A stretch of 64,000 nt of DNA from Symbiodinium natans (Eukaryota > Sar > Dinophyceae > Suessiales > Symbiodiniaceae), in assembly GCA_905221605.1 (NCBI GenBank), contig CAJNDS010000416.1, positions 1 through 64,000 of the forward strand, in the 5' to 3' direction. The notes beneath the pieces are model-generated. The model was given only the letters and a program-made list of their open reading frames with translations, did not search any database and was not told the origin of the DNA. The translations under genes were made by a program, and so were the position numbers. Positions 57,001 to 64,000 of the stretch are shown in pieces. Numbering within the stretch: position 1 is the stretch's first letter; each line of letters opens with the position of its first letter.

Positions 57001-60000
57001 AGAATTTCTGGCTCCGCGCCTGAGAGCTGCGCGACCTTGATCTCGTTCGTAAGCTTCTTCTTGAAGGAACCATACAGCACCTCTGTATTCTGCATGGACC
57101 GCTTATGGTCGCTTGGCACATCTGCATTCATGCAGAAACTGCCTGGGTATCAGACAGAAGGCTCGAGCATTTCATTACTCTCGGGAACACAAGAAAGTAT
57201 CAAAAGGCCAGTTTGTCTGGGAGAAGTCACACTTCACACGAGAGGTGGCCTTGCGCTGACCCGGCTTCAAGCCATCGACAAGGGAAGGCCTTACAGTACA
57301 GATGTGAAATCACACGAAGGCACAGGCAGAGAAGAGAACACAAATGCTCACCACAACAGCCTTAAGATTTTGCACAGGTCGAGGGCCCAGCACGGCCCGC
57401 TCGACATCATACTTCGCGAACAAGACGAGCTCCTGCGGCAGAAGCTCTGAGCAGCTTGCATCGGACGGGTTCCGTGAAGAACAAACATCGTCCTTTTCAA
57501 CGAAATCCGAGTAGCTCAGTGTGGTCTGCGAGTGATCAACGTAGGTGCCTTCCTGCACCAAGGCATGGCCAGTGAAAACGGCATAGACGGGAAAGCGAAA
57601 AAAGCGAAGTGCACAGCCGCACGTCCATTGTACACGACACACACTATGCGATTCGACAAAGAACGATAACACGGATGCCTCCACACTTGAGATCCAAACC
57701 TTGCGATCGTCAGACCTCATCAACCGTAGGATTGATTGCAATAACATTGCCAACAATAAAGATCGACAAAGATCCTGGGAAAACGTAATTAGAGCCGCAC
57801 CGTTTAGCCGCAAAAGCCATATCGATGAGATCGTCGTCGCGGCTTCCTGGAGCACCCGGGGATCAAGATTTGAGCCTTGTGAGGCAAGCAACTCCGCCTG
57901 AGTACGTAAACTCGATGGCATGGTCTTGGAGATCAGCAAAGTACCTGGTTTCCATTGGCATCTCGTAGGTCTACTGGTATCACCAAAGCTTCCAGAAGAA
58001 TGAAGACGATAGCATCAACTTCCAGCATTGGCTGGAGCGGCTAAAGGCTGGAGCCACAGCACAGCCAAGGATCTTGAACGTTGTAACATTGTGTCATGTT
58101 GTGTGGGTCATCCGTGCTCAGACTCTGCTCCCAAGGTCCCACTCTGGCGTTAACAGACCCAAACAGGGCTCACAACTGCGTCTCTGTTTGACCATGCCGT
58201 TCAGAAGCTTCAAAATCTTGGGAGGAGACAAGCTGGCTTAAGCAATGGCTAGAAGCTTGAGACCAGGGATGACCAGGGCACTCTTTGGCCTCGGAGCTTG
58301 TAGATGTTCCAAGACCTGCCATGGGTAAAGGGACGGAGAAAGCGGGTTCAGTTGGCATCAAGCCGGCATCAAGCCGGCATCAATGCTACTTGATGCTACT
58401 TGCAGCATCTTGCAGATGCCGCAGGCTGTGCTCTGCTTGAAAACTGTTCCTTCAACGTGGCCTTTGTAGTACTTGCATTTCCAGCCGCGACCATCATCGT
58501 GAGCCTCCACCAGGGCTACATATGGCAGCTGCTCCGGCGGTACAGTCCCTGACTTGGAGCCCATGCCTTCTTCCAAGATTCGTACTCAGGCAAGGTGAAG
58601 AAAGTCTTTGTTTCATCGCCTCTGGACACCTGGACACATGTCCAGGTGCATTTTGTACCGTGTCATCGTGCACATTCCGCCATGTTCCAAGCCTCCAAGC
58701 TTGCCACGATTGTCCATACACTTCTGTTTTGCAGCTATGCAGCTATGCTGCTATGCTGCTAAGCAGCAAAAGAAATCTAGTGACCCGCTGAGAACCGAGC
58801 CTTCACGATCGGCGTTACGAACTCCTTCAGGAAGCCTGGCAACCTTTCAGAGGAGCAGTCTGCACAAAATGCTTCAGAAAATGTACCTTGCAGCAGACAC
58901 TCTCCTGAAGCATCCAGAGGGTGGTTGACGAAAACGGCTGCCTACACTACACTGGCATGAACGCGAAGCCGGGCCTGAGAAGTGAAGGAAACCAGTGCTG
59001 AATGAAGTTGATGATGAGGCCCTCAAAAGGAGGGAGACTGGCGGAGCCCCCAAAGGATGGCCCGGTGAGCGAAATCCCCAGCCTTAATGTGAGACCCGTC
59101 ATGGTCCTGGTCAGTCATGATCATGATGGAACCTGGGCACGATGGTGCACGGTGGCATGTTGAAGACCCCTGGAATCTGTGTCCACGGGCCGTAGCGGAG
59201 ACCCTTGGCATCACGATATTCCTGAAGCCGGTGTGACTGCAGAGGACGTTCTTTGAAGTTCGAGTTACGGCAAAGGACACAGGAAGTGCAAGAAGCGGAA
59301 CAGACCAGCTAGTGTCCTTCGTTGCATCCAAAGCCATGATTTTCAGAACCTGGGCCCGAGGGAGGGACGGCCTTACACCACCTGCTACACCGTCAGGTTG
59401 CCACGTCTGTTGCTGTTAGATGCTACATATTGCTACATGTTGTTGCGTTAGAGCCGCCCTCTCTTTATGAAGATTCCTTGGGGCTGGAGTAACGTTGTGA
59501 CTGCGATGCCTGGTCGATCTCTTTGTTCTCCAGCATCTGCTTCACCGTGAGTTCACGGACCTCTTGCGGCTCCATCGGTTCAAGCACATTCAAGCATGCC
59601 AAGTCAGCACACAACTTGCTGTATCGGTTCTCTTGGCATCACGGCGTTCCGAAGCTTTCCCCGCAGAGGAAAGACACCGAAGCGGTCGCGGCCCACAATG
59701 CCAAGACCAGCGACAGCCAGGGTCTGTCAAACTCTCGGTTGAGACTCGTGCCCCACACTTGTTCAAATTCTCGCGAGCCTTGGCTGAGTCGCCCTCCGTG
59801 AGAATAAGCGTGCAGGAGTCGCCCTTCGATGACAAAAGCGGCACTCGCTCCACGGCTTTTTCACTTCCTCCTCTTTAAAAAGACTCAACCATCAAACCGG
59901 GCCTCTTTCGTTCCAGCCATGTTAGCATCTTCCAGCTTCGGGACACCAAACAAGCGCTTCTGTAGACCTTCGAAACATCGCGTAACTGCAACGTGCGGAA

Positions 60001-62475
60001 AAGCTTCGTCCAAGGCCGCTGAAGCGACTAGCACCAAGAAATCATTCGAAGATATCCGAAGACCGCACGCGTTGCCTAGATCGCTTTTGTTCAGATGCTG
60101 GGCAAGCTCGTTCTTCCCCATGGCTTTGGACCACTCCTGCGAGCAACGCGGAGATTGAAAGCTGCATCAGCGCTTGACTACAGAGGGAGGCATCTCAATT
60201 TTTTTCGAGCGGCGCGAACATGGTCGGTCGAGCCACCTCCCGAATTGCAACGGACAGTCCTGCATGCCAACGTGCACGCAAAGCCCAAGCTTGGGATGCT
60301 ATGTGCTTTCTGGATGTTTGGCGTGTCACCCTGTGGCCATGCCACGTGTTGAGCGTTGCCAGATTGGACTTTCCCAAGACTGCATGAGCTGGGCTCCAGC
60401 TTTCTGCCTTCCAGTAAAGCCACCACATAAGGCTTTGCCCATGGAGCTTGTGGCGTCACCTGCATTGAAGCTACAGCCTACCACCAGCGTGGCTCGAGCT
60501 GGCACCCTGGCCATGGCCTTGCCAAGACCCTCAAGGACTTGTGACGTCTCATGATCTGAATGGTAGAGTGGCCTGTTGGAAGCCACCAAATTGGGGGAAG
60601 CTCTGCCGACTTTCCGACAGCTCGCGGCCACGCTTGAAGAACAACAACAAAAGATGGCTAGCAAATCCCGAAACCGTCCCGTAATTCACAGGCTATAGGC
60701 CCGGCATAGCCCGAAGGGTAGAACTACGGACGGCTACACTTTCTACAGCAACCACAACAAACAAGAACCAGAACCAGAATAAAACACAAGGACAGGAACA
60801 AGAAGACCTGACCCAGGAAGGCTCTGGAAGCTATAACCTCATTGGAGAGCCAACTGCACCGGTCTGGCCTGAGGAAGGGACAAGATCGGAGAGGCTCTTG
60901 CGCAACCGGCCCGCGAAAGGTGCTCGGAATGCGACATGACCCATGTCAATTGTCCGTTGTCCGGTCCCTCTGCAAAGACTCGCACACCGCCCACAGAGAC
61001 CTGGGTAGAGACCTGCGGCTCAGTACATGGCAGCTGCCTACGGCATAACAAAACCGAGCCCTCCAGGGCAACACTTTCTCCAGCCAGGAGAAACTGACCG
61101 ACAAAGTTGCCAGCAGCTCACTGGGACTGGCTTGTGCAGCACTTCGAGCGGTGAACTGCATTGAACTGCACCGGGCTGTTGCACGGGTTCCCAAGCAGTT
61201 GACTTCTGACATCCGATTGCGATCCACTTGAGCCGCGCGTGGTCTTCAGATGTCTTCAGAGTGCCCACTTGGCTTGAAGGTAACAGCCTGCAGCTGGCCC
61301 TTCAGTCGAAAGCAAAAACGTGCAAAAAACGCACACAACACAAGAACGAGGCAGTGCTCCTGAAGAGCATCGATGATGCCGCTTTCCACAACTTCGTCCA
61401 ACAGCTCCTGCGGTGCAGAAGATGACAGGAAAGTAGCAAACCATAGTAAACTACTAGTAAACTGGATGGCGGGAAAGCTAGCCCATGGGTTGGATGGAAT
61501 GGCTTTTTCCGCGCTTCAAATCACGCTAACAGGCTGGGCATTTTTTGAGACATTGGGCAGCTCCATCTGATAATGTCTGCTACTATCTGAGTCTCCATCT
61601 GATAGCCCCAAGAAGGAAGCACTTAAGTTGCAGCGGCAACAAAAGGGGCAAACGGTCAACCTGGTTCAACCCTTAAAGAGATCCAAAGAGGAGCGATGGG
61701 CCCTAAATTCTGTAGATCCTTGAAACTGCGCTGTAAACCAGCACAAATCCGCCCAACAGATTGAGCCCACCGTTTGCACTTGTACCCAGCGCGCCTCAGG
61801 CAGGCGACAAGTTGATCCAAACCTGACAGGTTTAGACATGTTTCGAACATGATGCTCAAAATTGCTCCCGACACCTCGACATCTACTGCCAGCTTGTGAC
61901 AAGTTCGGGCTTATTGCACGTAATCCTGTGCCTCTCTCGTTTGCTTGTCAGGGTCTCCTGTGGTCAGCTGCTCAACCCGCTCACAGAGACGTGCAAGGCA
62001 GCAAGACCACAACCAGGAACCATAAGGGCCCGATGAATCATGGTGACGCCACATGTGCCTGTAGTTTCGTGGGATGCACGGGTCTACTTGGTTTTTTTGT
62101 GTCCTTGGTCTGCGAGTCGAAGGCCGGGTTCTCGATCTGGCAAACACATCTCTAGACGAGAGCACGACTGACAGGCACAAGGCATATCAGGCCAGCTCCA
62201 CCAAACAGTTCACGAAAATCCACAAGTAGCTTTTGACGTGCTGACTCTTCACGGCCAATGGACCTGCAGTGATCTGTAGAAAACCAATTCTGAAGTGGCT
62301 CTTGCTCTACTTCTGGTAAGTGCCTCCGTTTTTTTGCTTCCCAATCTTCTCGAGGATGGCACTGACGACCTGCAGGACCCCACATTCCAGGATCTGCTCG
62401 GAATCTGATCCGTTGTTACTGCGTAGCAGGCACTTGCTTCATGCTTAACTTCTAAGCGAGCTGTATTTTCTGACG

Positions 62476-62520
<45 letters not shown>

Positions 62521-63388
62521 CAACCTGGTCAGCAATGTAGGTCACATGCGTGCCGCCGCGGGAGGTGTTGATAGAATTCACGAAGCTCACCTTCGCACAG
62601 TCGCACGTTGAAGGCTGCATAAGACAATCACCACTCCGCCGACCCCGGCAAGCTGGGGGGGAGCGCTAGTGAAGGGAATTGTCCGCAAACCCAACCACTT
62701 CTCGCCTACCCAAACCCCACACCCCCCTTCCCAGCCCCGGCCCCCACCCCCCACCCCCGACCCTCAAAAACACTCCAGAATTCTTCGTTCGTTTTTGGCG
62801 ACCCTCTTTCACCCGCCCGCCCAAACCCTTGTCCCCCTGCAGACCCGACCAGCCCTTCTCGCCTCCGGCTGCCTGTCTGCTTGCACTGCTGCTCTGTGCC
62901 TGGAGCCAGGCGGCTCTTACGGGTCGGCGGAAGCGGCATTAGCCCTGAGATGATATTCACCAATCGCCTGATGCATCAAACTTCATGCTTTGCAGCGCAA
63001 GTTTACTCTGGTGGAGCCTGCTGGAAGCCTGAGCCATCCGTCAGGCCAATTGCAACTTCCCAGCGCTCATTCACCACCTGCCACCCACGCATCTGTCAGA
63101 AATCCAGGCAGTCAAACAGCAGGACATCTTTGTTGCTAATCTGAATGCACACTGCCGAGCAGTGAGCACTACATCATGGCACCTTGCAGGTGCGGAAGGT
63201 CTCAGGCTTCACGTGAAGATCAACGTAGTCCTGTCGATACTATTACAGACAAGAATGTAGCATGCCAGTGTCGCTGCGGCTGCTAGTCTGGGAAGGATCT
63301 CCGGTGCCTGAAAGCTGGAGACCCCCAGACAGCGTCCGTCCAGGAAGACTTGGCACCGACCCTGTGTTGAGGCAGCGAGGTCAAAAGC
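45082..63388 (-). CDS. TOP2: DNA topoisomerase II (type IIA), about 43 exons, 5' partial
   Basis: ATP-dependent nuclear enzyme that passes one duplex through a break in another. Minus-strand exons follow family order. ATPase and transducer: 63308-63388 (DLAASTQGRCQVFLDG), 63183-63230, 63018-63077 (NERWEVAIGLTDGSGFQQ), 62525-62590 (VSFVNSINTSRGGTHVTYIA), 62324-62369, 62202-62263 (LWIFVNCL), 62101-62136 (FDSQTK, the QTK loop), about 61955-61970, 61795-61822 (FGSTCRLPE), 61360-61407, 59903-59959 (GVPKLEDANMAGTKE). TOPRIM: 59779-59847 (LTEGDSAK), 59646-59723 (TLAVAGL to PLRGK), 59510-59560, about 59305-59349, 59191-59221, 59083-59132 (MTDQDHDGSHIK). Core: 58975-59021, 58801-58835, 58462-58515, 58282-58315, 57898-57944, 57801-57846, 57679-57715, 57493-57552, 57392-57432, 57250-57289, 57020-57080, 56644-56693, 56490-56534, 56305-56358, 55285-55326 (ARYIFT, active-site Tyr), 55162-55209, 54932-54979, 54769-54811, 54622-54665, 54438-54481, 54308-54353, 54119-54168, about 45796-45843, 45672-45694, 45477-45524, 45082-45128. 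Most donors are GC. Earlier 5' exons lie beyond 63388 or outside the window. A few small linker exons near 60-61.3 kb are missing. Confidence 0.95.
45913..46105 (-). repeat. 3' LTR of the copia element
   Basis: Identical to the 5' LTR. The 45-bp internal repeats lie at about 46016-46060 and 46061-46103. The sequence just before it on the element strand (TTTTGGGAGC) is a weak polypurine tract. Confidence 0.95.
46130..49165 (-). CDS. copia integrase tail, reverse transcriptase and RNase H
   Basis: A 1,011-codon intact frame. It starts within the integrase tail (RTFQPGEIVYIWRSWKDKG), then has a proline and glutamate-rich linker. Reverse transcriptase follows, with RVIGSRMVRRLKPG, GDLKAAFTQSD (catalytic D) and IEIDDLLCFG (DD pair). 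RNase H has VVTDASFTN (D), STLAAETQSL (E), VVDAKSLYDNL (D) and WVEHQAMIVDALTK. It stops 25 bp before the 3' LTR. The first codon is a GTG in mid-protein and not a true start. Confidence 0.95.
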   Translation of the reverse strand: MLAARRAAQKAFVETNLSEAAKHALRARNRVHRTFQPGEIVYIWRSWKDKGVLKPNWVGPGVVLMPEGANCYVNVLGRLWKVCNEHVREATSEEVRGVEAVREVFQDLKERFKKSSSRLIEDHTGDPLPPGVSRGAIVREAGEDEVSAEGLHRGLPRVRIDEPETPVVPIPIPPEELPDPAQLPETPVPEVPAEPARQASAPEPEAEIEVPELPVPEAPGREERLRAAVDSAVQSQRLDGVPPRAPSRLAEAESSAGYEPVRSSLRRQQEPGNPYSFFGQDEFEEGPTPVPPRRQSEVQRDTWELKPALGVLRRHHVRWRSAMCTPWETTRLPVKLEDLTGERKTMAKMKDGSVQEMEDDWKSLKPQRDLKAKWKGFTDFYVTKKALRNLKHVTSKEIPNFDVETTEAYTFMVLNAETFVMKKVATDEVSEADIPEEEWPAWRLQDAEEWSKIESSGATKVLSVEESRRVLKELESQGKLNRVIGSRMVRRLKPGEQIGETPSKKSRFCVRGDMDPDALDLERYSPTVTTQNLQVVLQLAASMKLKGSCGDLKAAFTQSDPLLRPGGKLYVRQPKGGLPNMDPEQIIEVVAGVYGLMDGPIHWRQTLKSYIVKDLNYKQSRLDPTIFVKYLEGTVEGIIVIEIDDLLCFGNRDHEVQLAKLRERFKFGKFKQLMQLLDGTTFNGRRIRQLSDYTVCIDMGKFVSERMAPVSLEKGRRAHPEADATEEEKNKFRGAVGSLAWAAKECRPDAAAGASIMASKLSTLKIKDILELNQCINKVRAWPDLTLRYFPIECEDLRWGVVTDASFTNYSDGSTQGALGVIAFHKDMLQGHEATCSLVWWKSGKLRRKVNSTLAAETQSLNKGLGDLLWAKAIWNDLIQEKFSLEVFKENVRAQADLVLQSAKADHTLKDSLTVVDAKSLYDNLRKEGSLAQDKYTALDLAIARERMDGVGAEVRWVEHQAMIVDALTKIQGNAEALKKLLEKGTYQLVAETERLEERAERRDAGTVKHR
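49166..49836 (-). CDS. copia integrase core
   Basis: Reads FRCPTCAAS (end of the zinc domain). The catalytic triad is VVAIDLLQMP (D), ILLLDQGREF (D) and HQNGRCERHGG (E), with normal spacing. The frame changes again near 49166-49180 (ECW into LAARRAAQKAF), so integrase and reverse transcriptase were one protein before the shifts. Confidence 0.92.
49840..50694 (-). CDS. copia segment before integrase, with start of the zinc-binding domain
   Basis: Back in the first frame: NVRSWDGTRVLQSATPNMVR, then a region of unknown function and MKLHRNLGHPSLADLV, the first histidine of the HHCC gag-pre-integrase domain. The frame shifts once more near 49838-49845, and the CPTC of the same domain is in the next frame. 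Confidence 0.8.
50695..51382 (-). CDS. copia internal segment: zinc cluster and coiled coil (shifted frame)
   Basis: In the next frame the protein goes on with QIYKNYLEGE, then C-A-H-P and FHCNLCKARW (cysteine/histidine cluster), then a long coiled-coil-like stretch (EKTLNLAENALKQQEKRMAQ to MKQAVDMVNQFYARMMTQR). The frame stops at 50695, after which the first frame resumes. The out-of-phase translation in the original frame is also open (rich in G, R, E), giving a falsely continuous 1,217-codon frame. This segment lies between protease and integrase; its role is unknown. Confidence 0.7.
51387..53410 (-). CDS. copia Gag and protease region
   Basis: The ATG at 53410 (MPSTSEGQ) is preferred; the frame opens two codons earlier at a GTG. 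The Gag part has SWNGSTPEVSFKTWLRDLEL and LVQALTGPAREAV, typical of copia Gag, then an acidic region and a zinc knuckle CRACGEVGHWSKEC (CX2CX4HX4C). The protease follows with GLADTAAQEGLVGRP. Copia-like proteases usually have DTG or DSG; here it is DTA. After FGYQQG the frame is lost at a run of four C on the plus strand (51383-51386). Confidence 0.88.
53566..53580 (-). promoter_or_regulatory. candidate primer-binding site
   Basis: Directly inside the 5' LTR the element strand reads GTTGGCAGCGGAGCC. This resembles the initiator-tRNA complement used by many copia elements (TGGTATCAGAGC-like), with several differences. Confidence 0.45.
53581..53773 (-). repeat. 5' LTR of the copia element
   Basis: 193 bp, identical by eye to the 3' LTR. 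On the element strand it begins TGTGAAATCAG and ends CGCTGTCA. It contains two direct copies of a 45-bp unit with a short palindrome, GGAGGAAGCCTCC. Confidence 0.95.
53774..54118. other. TOP2 intron sequence upstream of the copia insertion
   Basis: Residual host intron between exon end 54119 and the 5' LTR. No gene in it. Confidence 0.7.
55285..55326 (-). CDS. TOP2: TOP2 exon with the active-site tyrosine
   Basis: Fourteen codons ending AARYIFTCLSK. The tyrosine after arginine is the residue that forms the covalent link to DNA in type IIA enzymes. The exon is bounded by an upstream CAG and a downstream GC donor and is intact. Confidence 0.92.
56127..56146. repeat. G-run in a TOP2 intron
   Basis: About 18 G in a row. 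An A14 run lies at 56281-56294, just below exon 56305-56358. Both are within TOP2 introns. Confidence 0.9.
59083..59132 (-). CDS. TOP2: TOP2 exon with the TOPRIM DxDxD metal site
   Basis: Reads SIMIMTDQDHDGSHIK and supplies the three aspartates of the DxDxD magnesium site. It joins in phase to exon 59191-59221 (KGLRYG) and ends at a GC donor. Confidence 0.93.
59646..59847 (-). CDS. TOP2: TOP2 TOPRIM exons separated by a 55-bp GC-AG intron
   Basis: Exon 59779-59847 ends CTLILTEGDSAK and exon 59646-59723 begins TLAVAGLGIVGRDRF and runs to PLRGK. Joining them restores the family's uninterrupted SAKTLAVAGL. The intron 59724-59778 is 55 bp, starts GCTCGCG and ends TTTGACAG. This pair fixes the splice rule used for the rest of the gene. 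Confidence 0.95.
62477..62520. repeat. (CAG)14 repeat in a TOP2 intron
   Basis: Fourteen and a half CAG units on the plus strand, so (CTG)n on the sense strand of the gene. It begins a few bases after the 5' splice site of the exon ending at 62525. The poly-leucine frame over it is not coding. Confidence 0.95.
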
Positions 63389-64000
63389 CTCAAACAAGCC
63401 AATCCAGATGAAGCGTGGCACTTGCGAAGCTGCAACCGGGCCACACATGTCACCACGCACTCAGGAGGCAGCGCTCGCCGAAGGGCGGATTCAATTCTTA
63501 CTCTAGTCTCTTCACGAAAACGTCTGGAGGGCTTCTCCCCGTTGGTCTGCAGCGCTGGGTGGCTTCCCGCTGCAACGCCTGTATTGTCAGTTGAGTGCGG
63601 GATGGGCGGACCCGCTGTGCTGTGTCAACCCGCCGGTGCTCATGTTGTTTGGATCCATCTGGCTCGAAAACGCAAGAGGAGGGAGGCAACCACTACCTGT
63701 TTGGAAAGTGTTTTGGAAGTGACTACCATCTTTGCACCGGGGGTGCTCACAATCGAGAGATGACAACAAGCATCTCGGGGCAGGAAACGAACCTGGAGAC
63801 GCATACGCCATACGCCTTCACGCGTACACAGATCTCGTGCGAGGCCGAATGGTCCACATGTTCAAACCACTTCAAAAATCATCAGGTACGCAATCCAGAT
63901 GCTTGGATGCAATCTGTTTTCGCTGGTGTGATTTTGTTTGTGGTCAGGCCTGCCACAAGTACAACCGGCCACCATGCCAAAGTTATGTTACCAGTTCGCA
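63389..64000. other. upstream part of TOP2, not resolved
   Basis: The N-terminal ATPase exons must lie here or beyond the window. No segment with the N-box or G-loop motifs could be recognised. Confidence 0.4.

Noticed and set aside
58174-58216. A possible TOP2 exon reading YFEASERHGQTETQL with a GTGAG donor
   Set aside because: The exon at 57898-57944 (YFADLQDHAIEFTYSG) joins in phase to SEAKE and fits the family far better; both cannot be used.

Overview
This is a nuclear window from a complex eukaryote, most likely a dinoflagellate (inference). Every recognisable gene is on the minus strand and is cut into many short exons, typically 30-80 bp. Introns use GC, GT and GA donors with AG acceptors usually followed by G. 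There are degenerate TTTAGGG-type tracts, long microsatellites and two large minus-strand mobile elements. No bacterial operon, CRISPR array, rRNA or tRNA gene was seen. Most long open frames cross repeats or are chance frames. The real genes were found by joining short minus-strand segments whose translations match conserved family motifs.

Region by region. 1-600: CA-type microsatellite. 0.8-4.8 kb: short exons of a membrane protein that resembles a pentameric ligand-gated ion channel. 5.06-7.14 kb: complex satellite with an internal 8-bp repeat, opened by a perfect 35-bp inverted repeat, then TTTAGGG-like sequence. 7.2-13.9 kb: mostly unassigned, with coding-like minus-strand pieces and a poly-C tract inside a degenerate repeat. 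14.3-15.25 kb: late exons of DNA topoisomerase II. 17.0-22.8 kb: a glycoside hydrolase family 92 (alpha-mannosidase-like) gene. 22.8-33.8 kb: repeats and unassigned coding-like pieces. 33.8-39.1 kb: an unusual element with a superfamily-3 helicase, a family-A-like polymerase palm, a cysteine-protease-like segment and a CxC/KDZ-type C-terminus. 39.9-42.6 kb: G-rich and purine-rich repeats ending at a 100-N assembly gap (42610-42709). 45.1-63.4 kb: most of the topoisomerase II gene, with a full-length Ty1/copia element (45.9-53.8 kb) in one intron. 63.4-64.0 kb: upstream sequence not resolved.

The main structural surprise is that the topoisomerase II exon ending near 45.08 kb continues in protein sequence with the exon starting at 15.25 kb, on the same strand. 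The 29.8 kb between them holds the GH92 gene, the helicase-polymerase element and the assembly gap. Either this is a giant intron with nested genes, or the scaffold or genome has been rearranged.

Both mobile elements have long, otherwise intact frames broken by single-base shifts, three of them in runs of four identical bases. The two copia LTRs are identical, so the insertion is recent and the shifts may be sequencing errors. All exon boundaries were derived by hand and should be read as approximate to a few bases unless stated.
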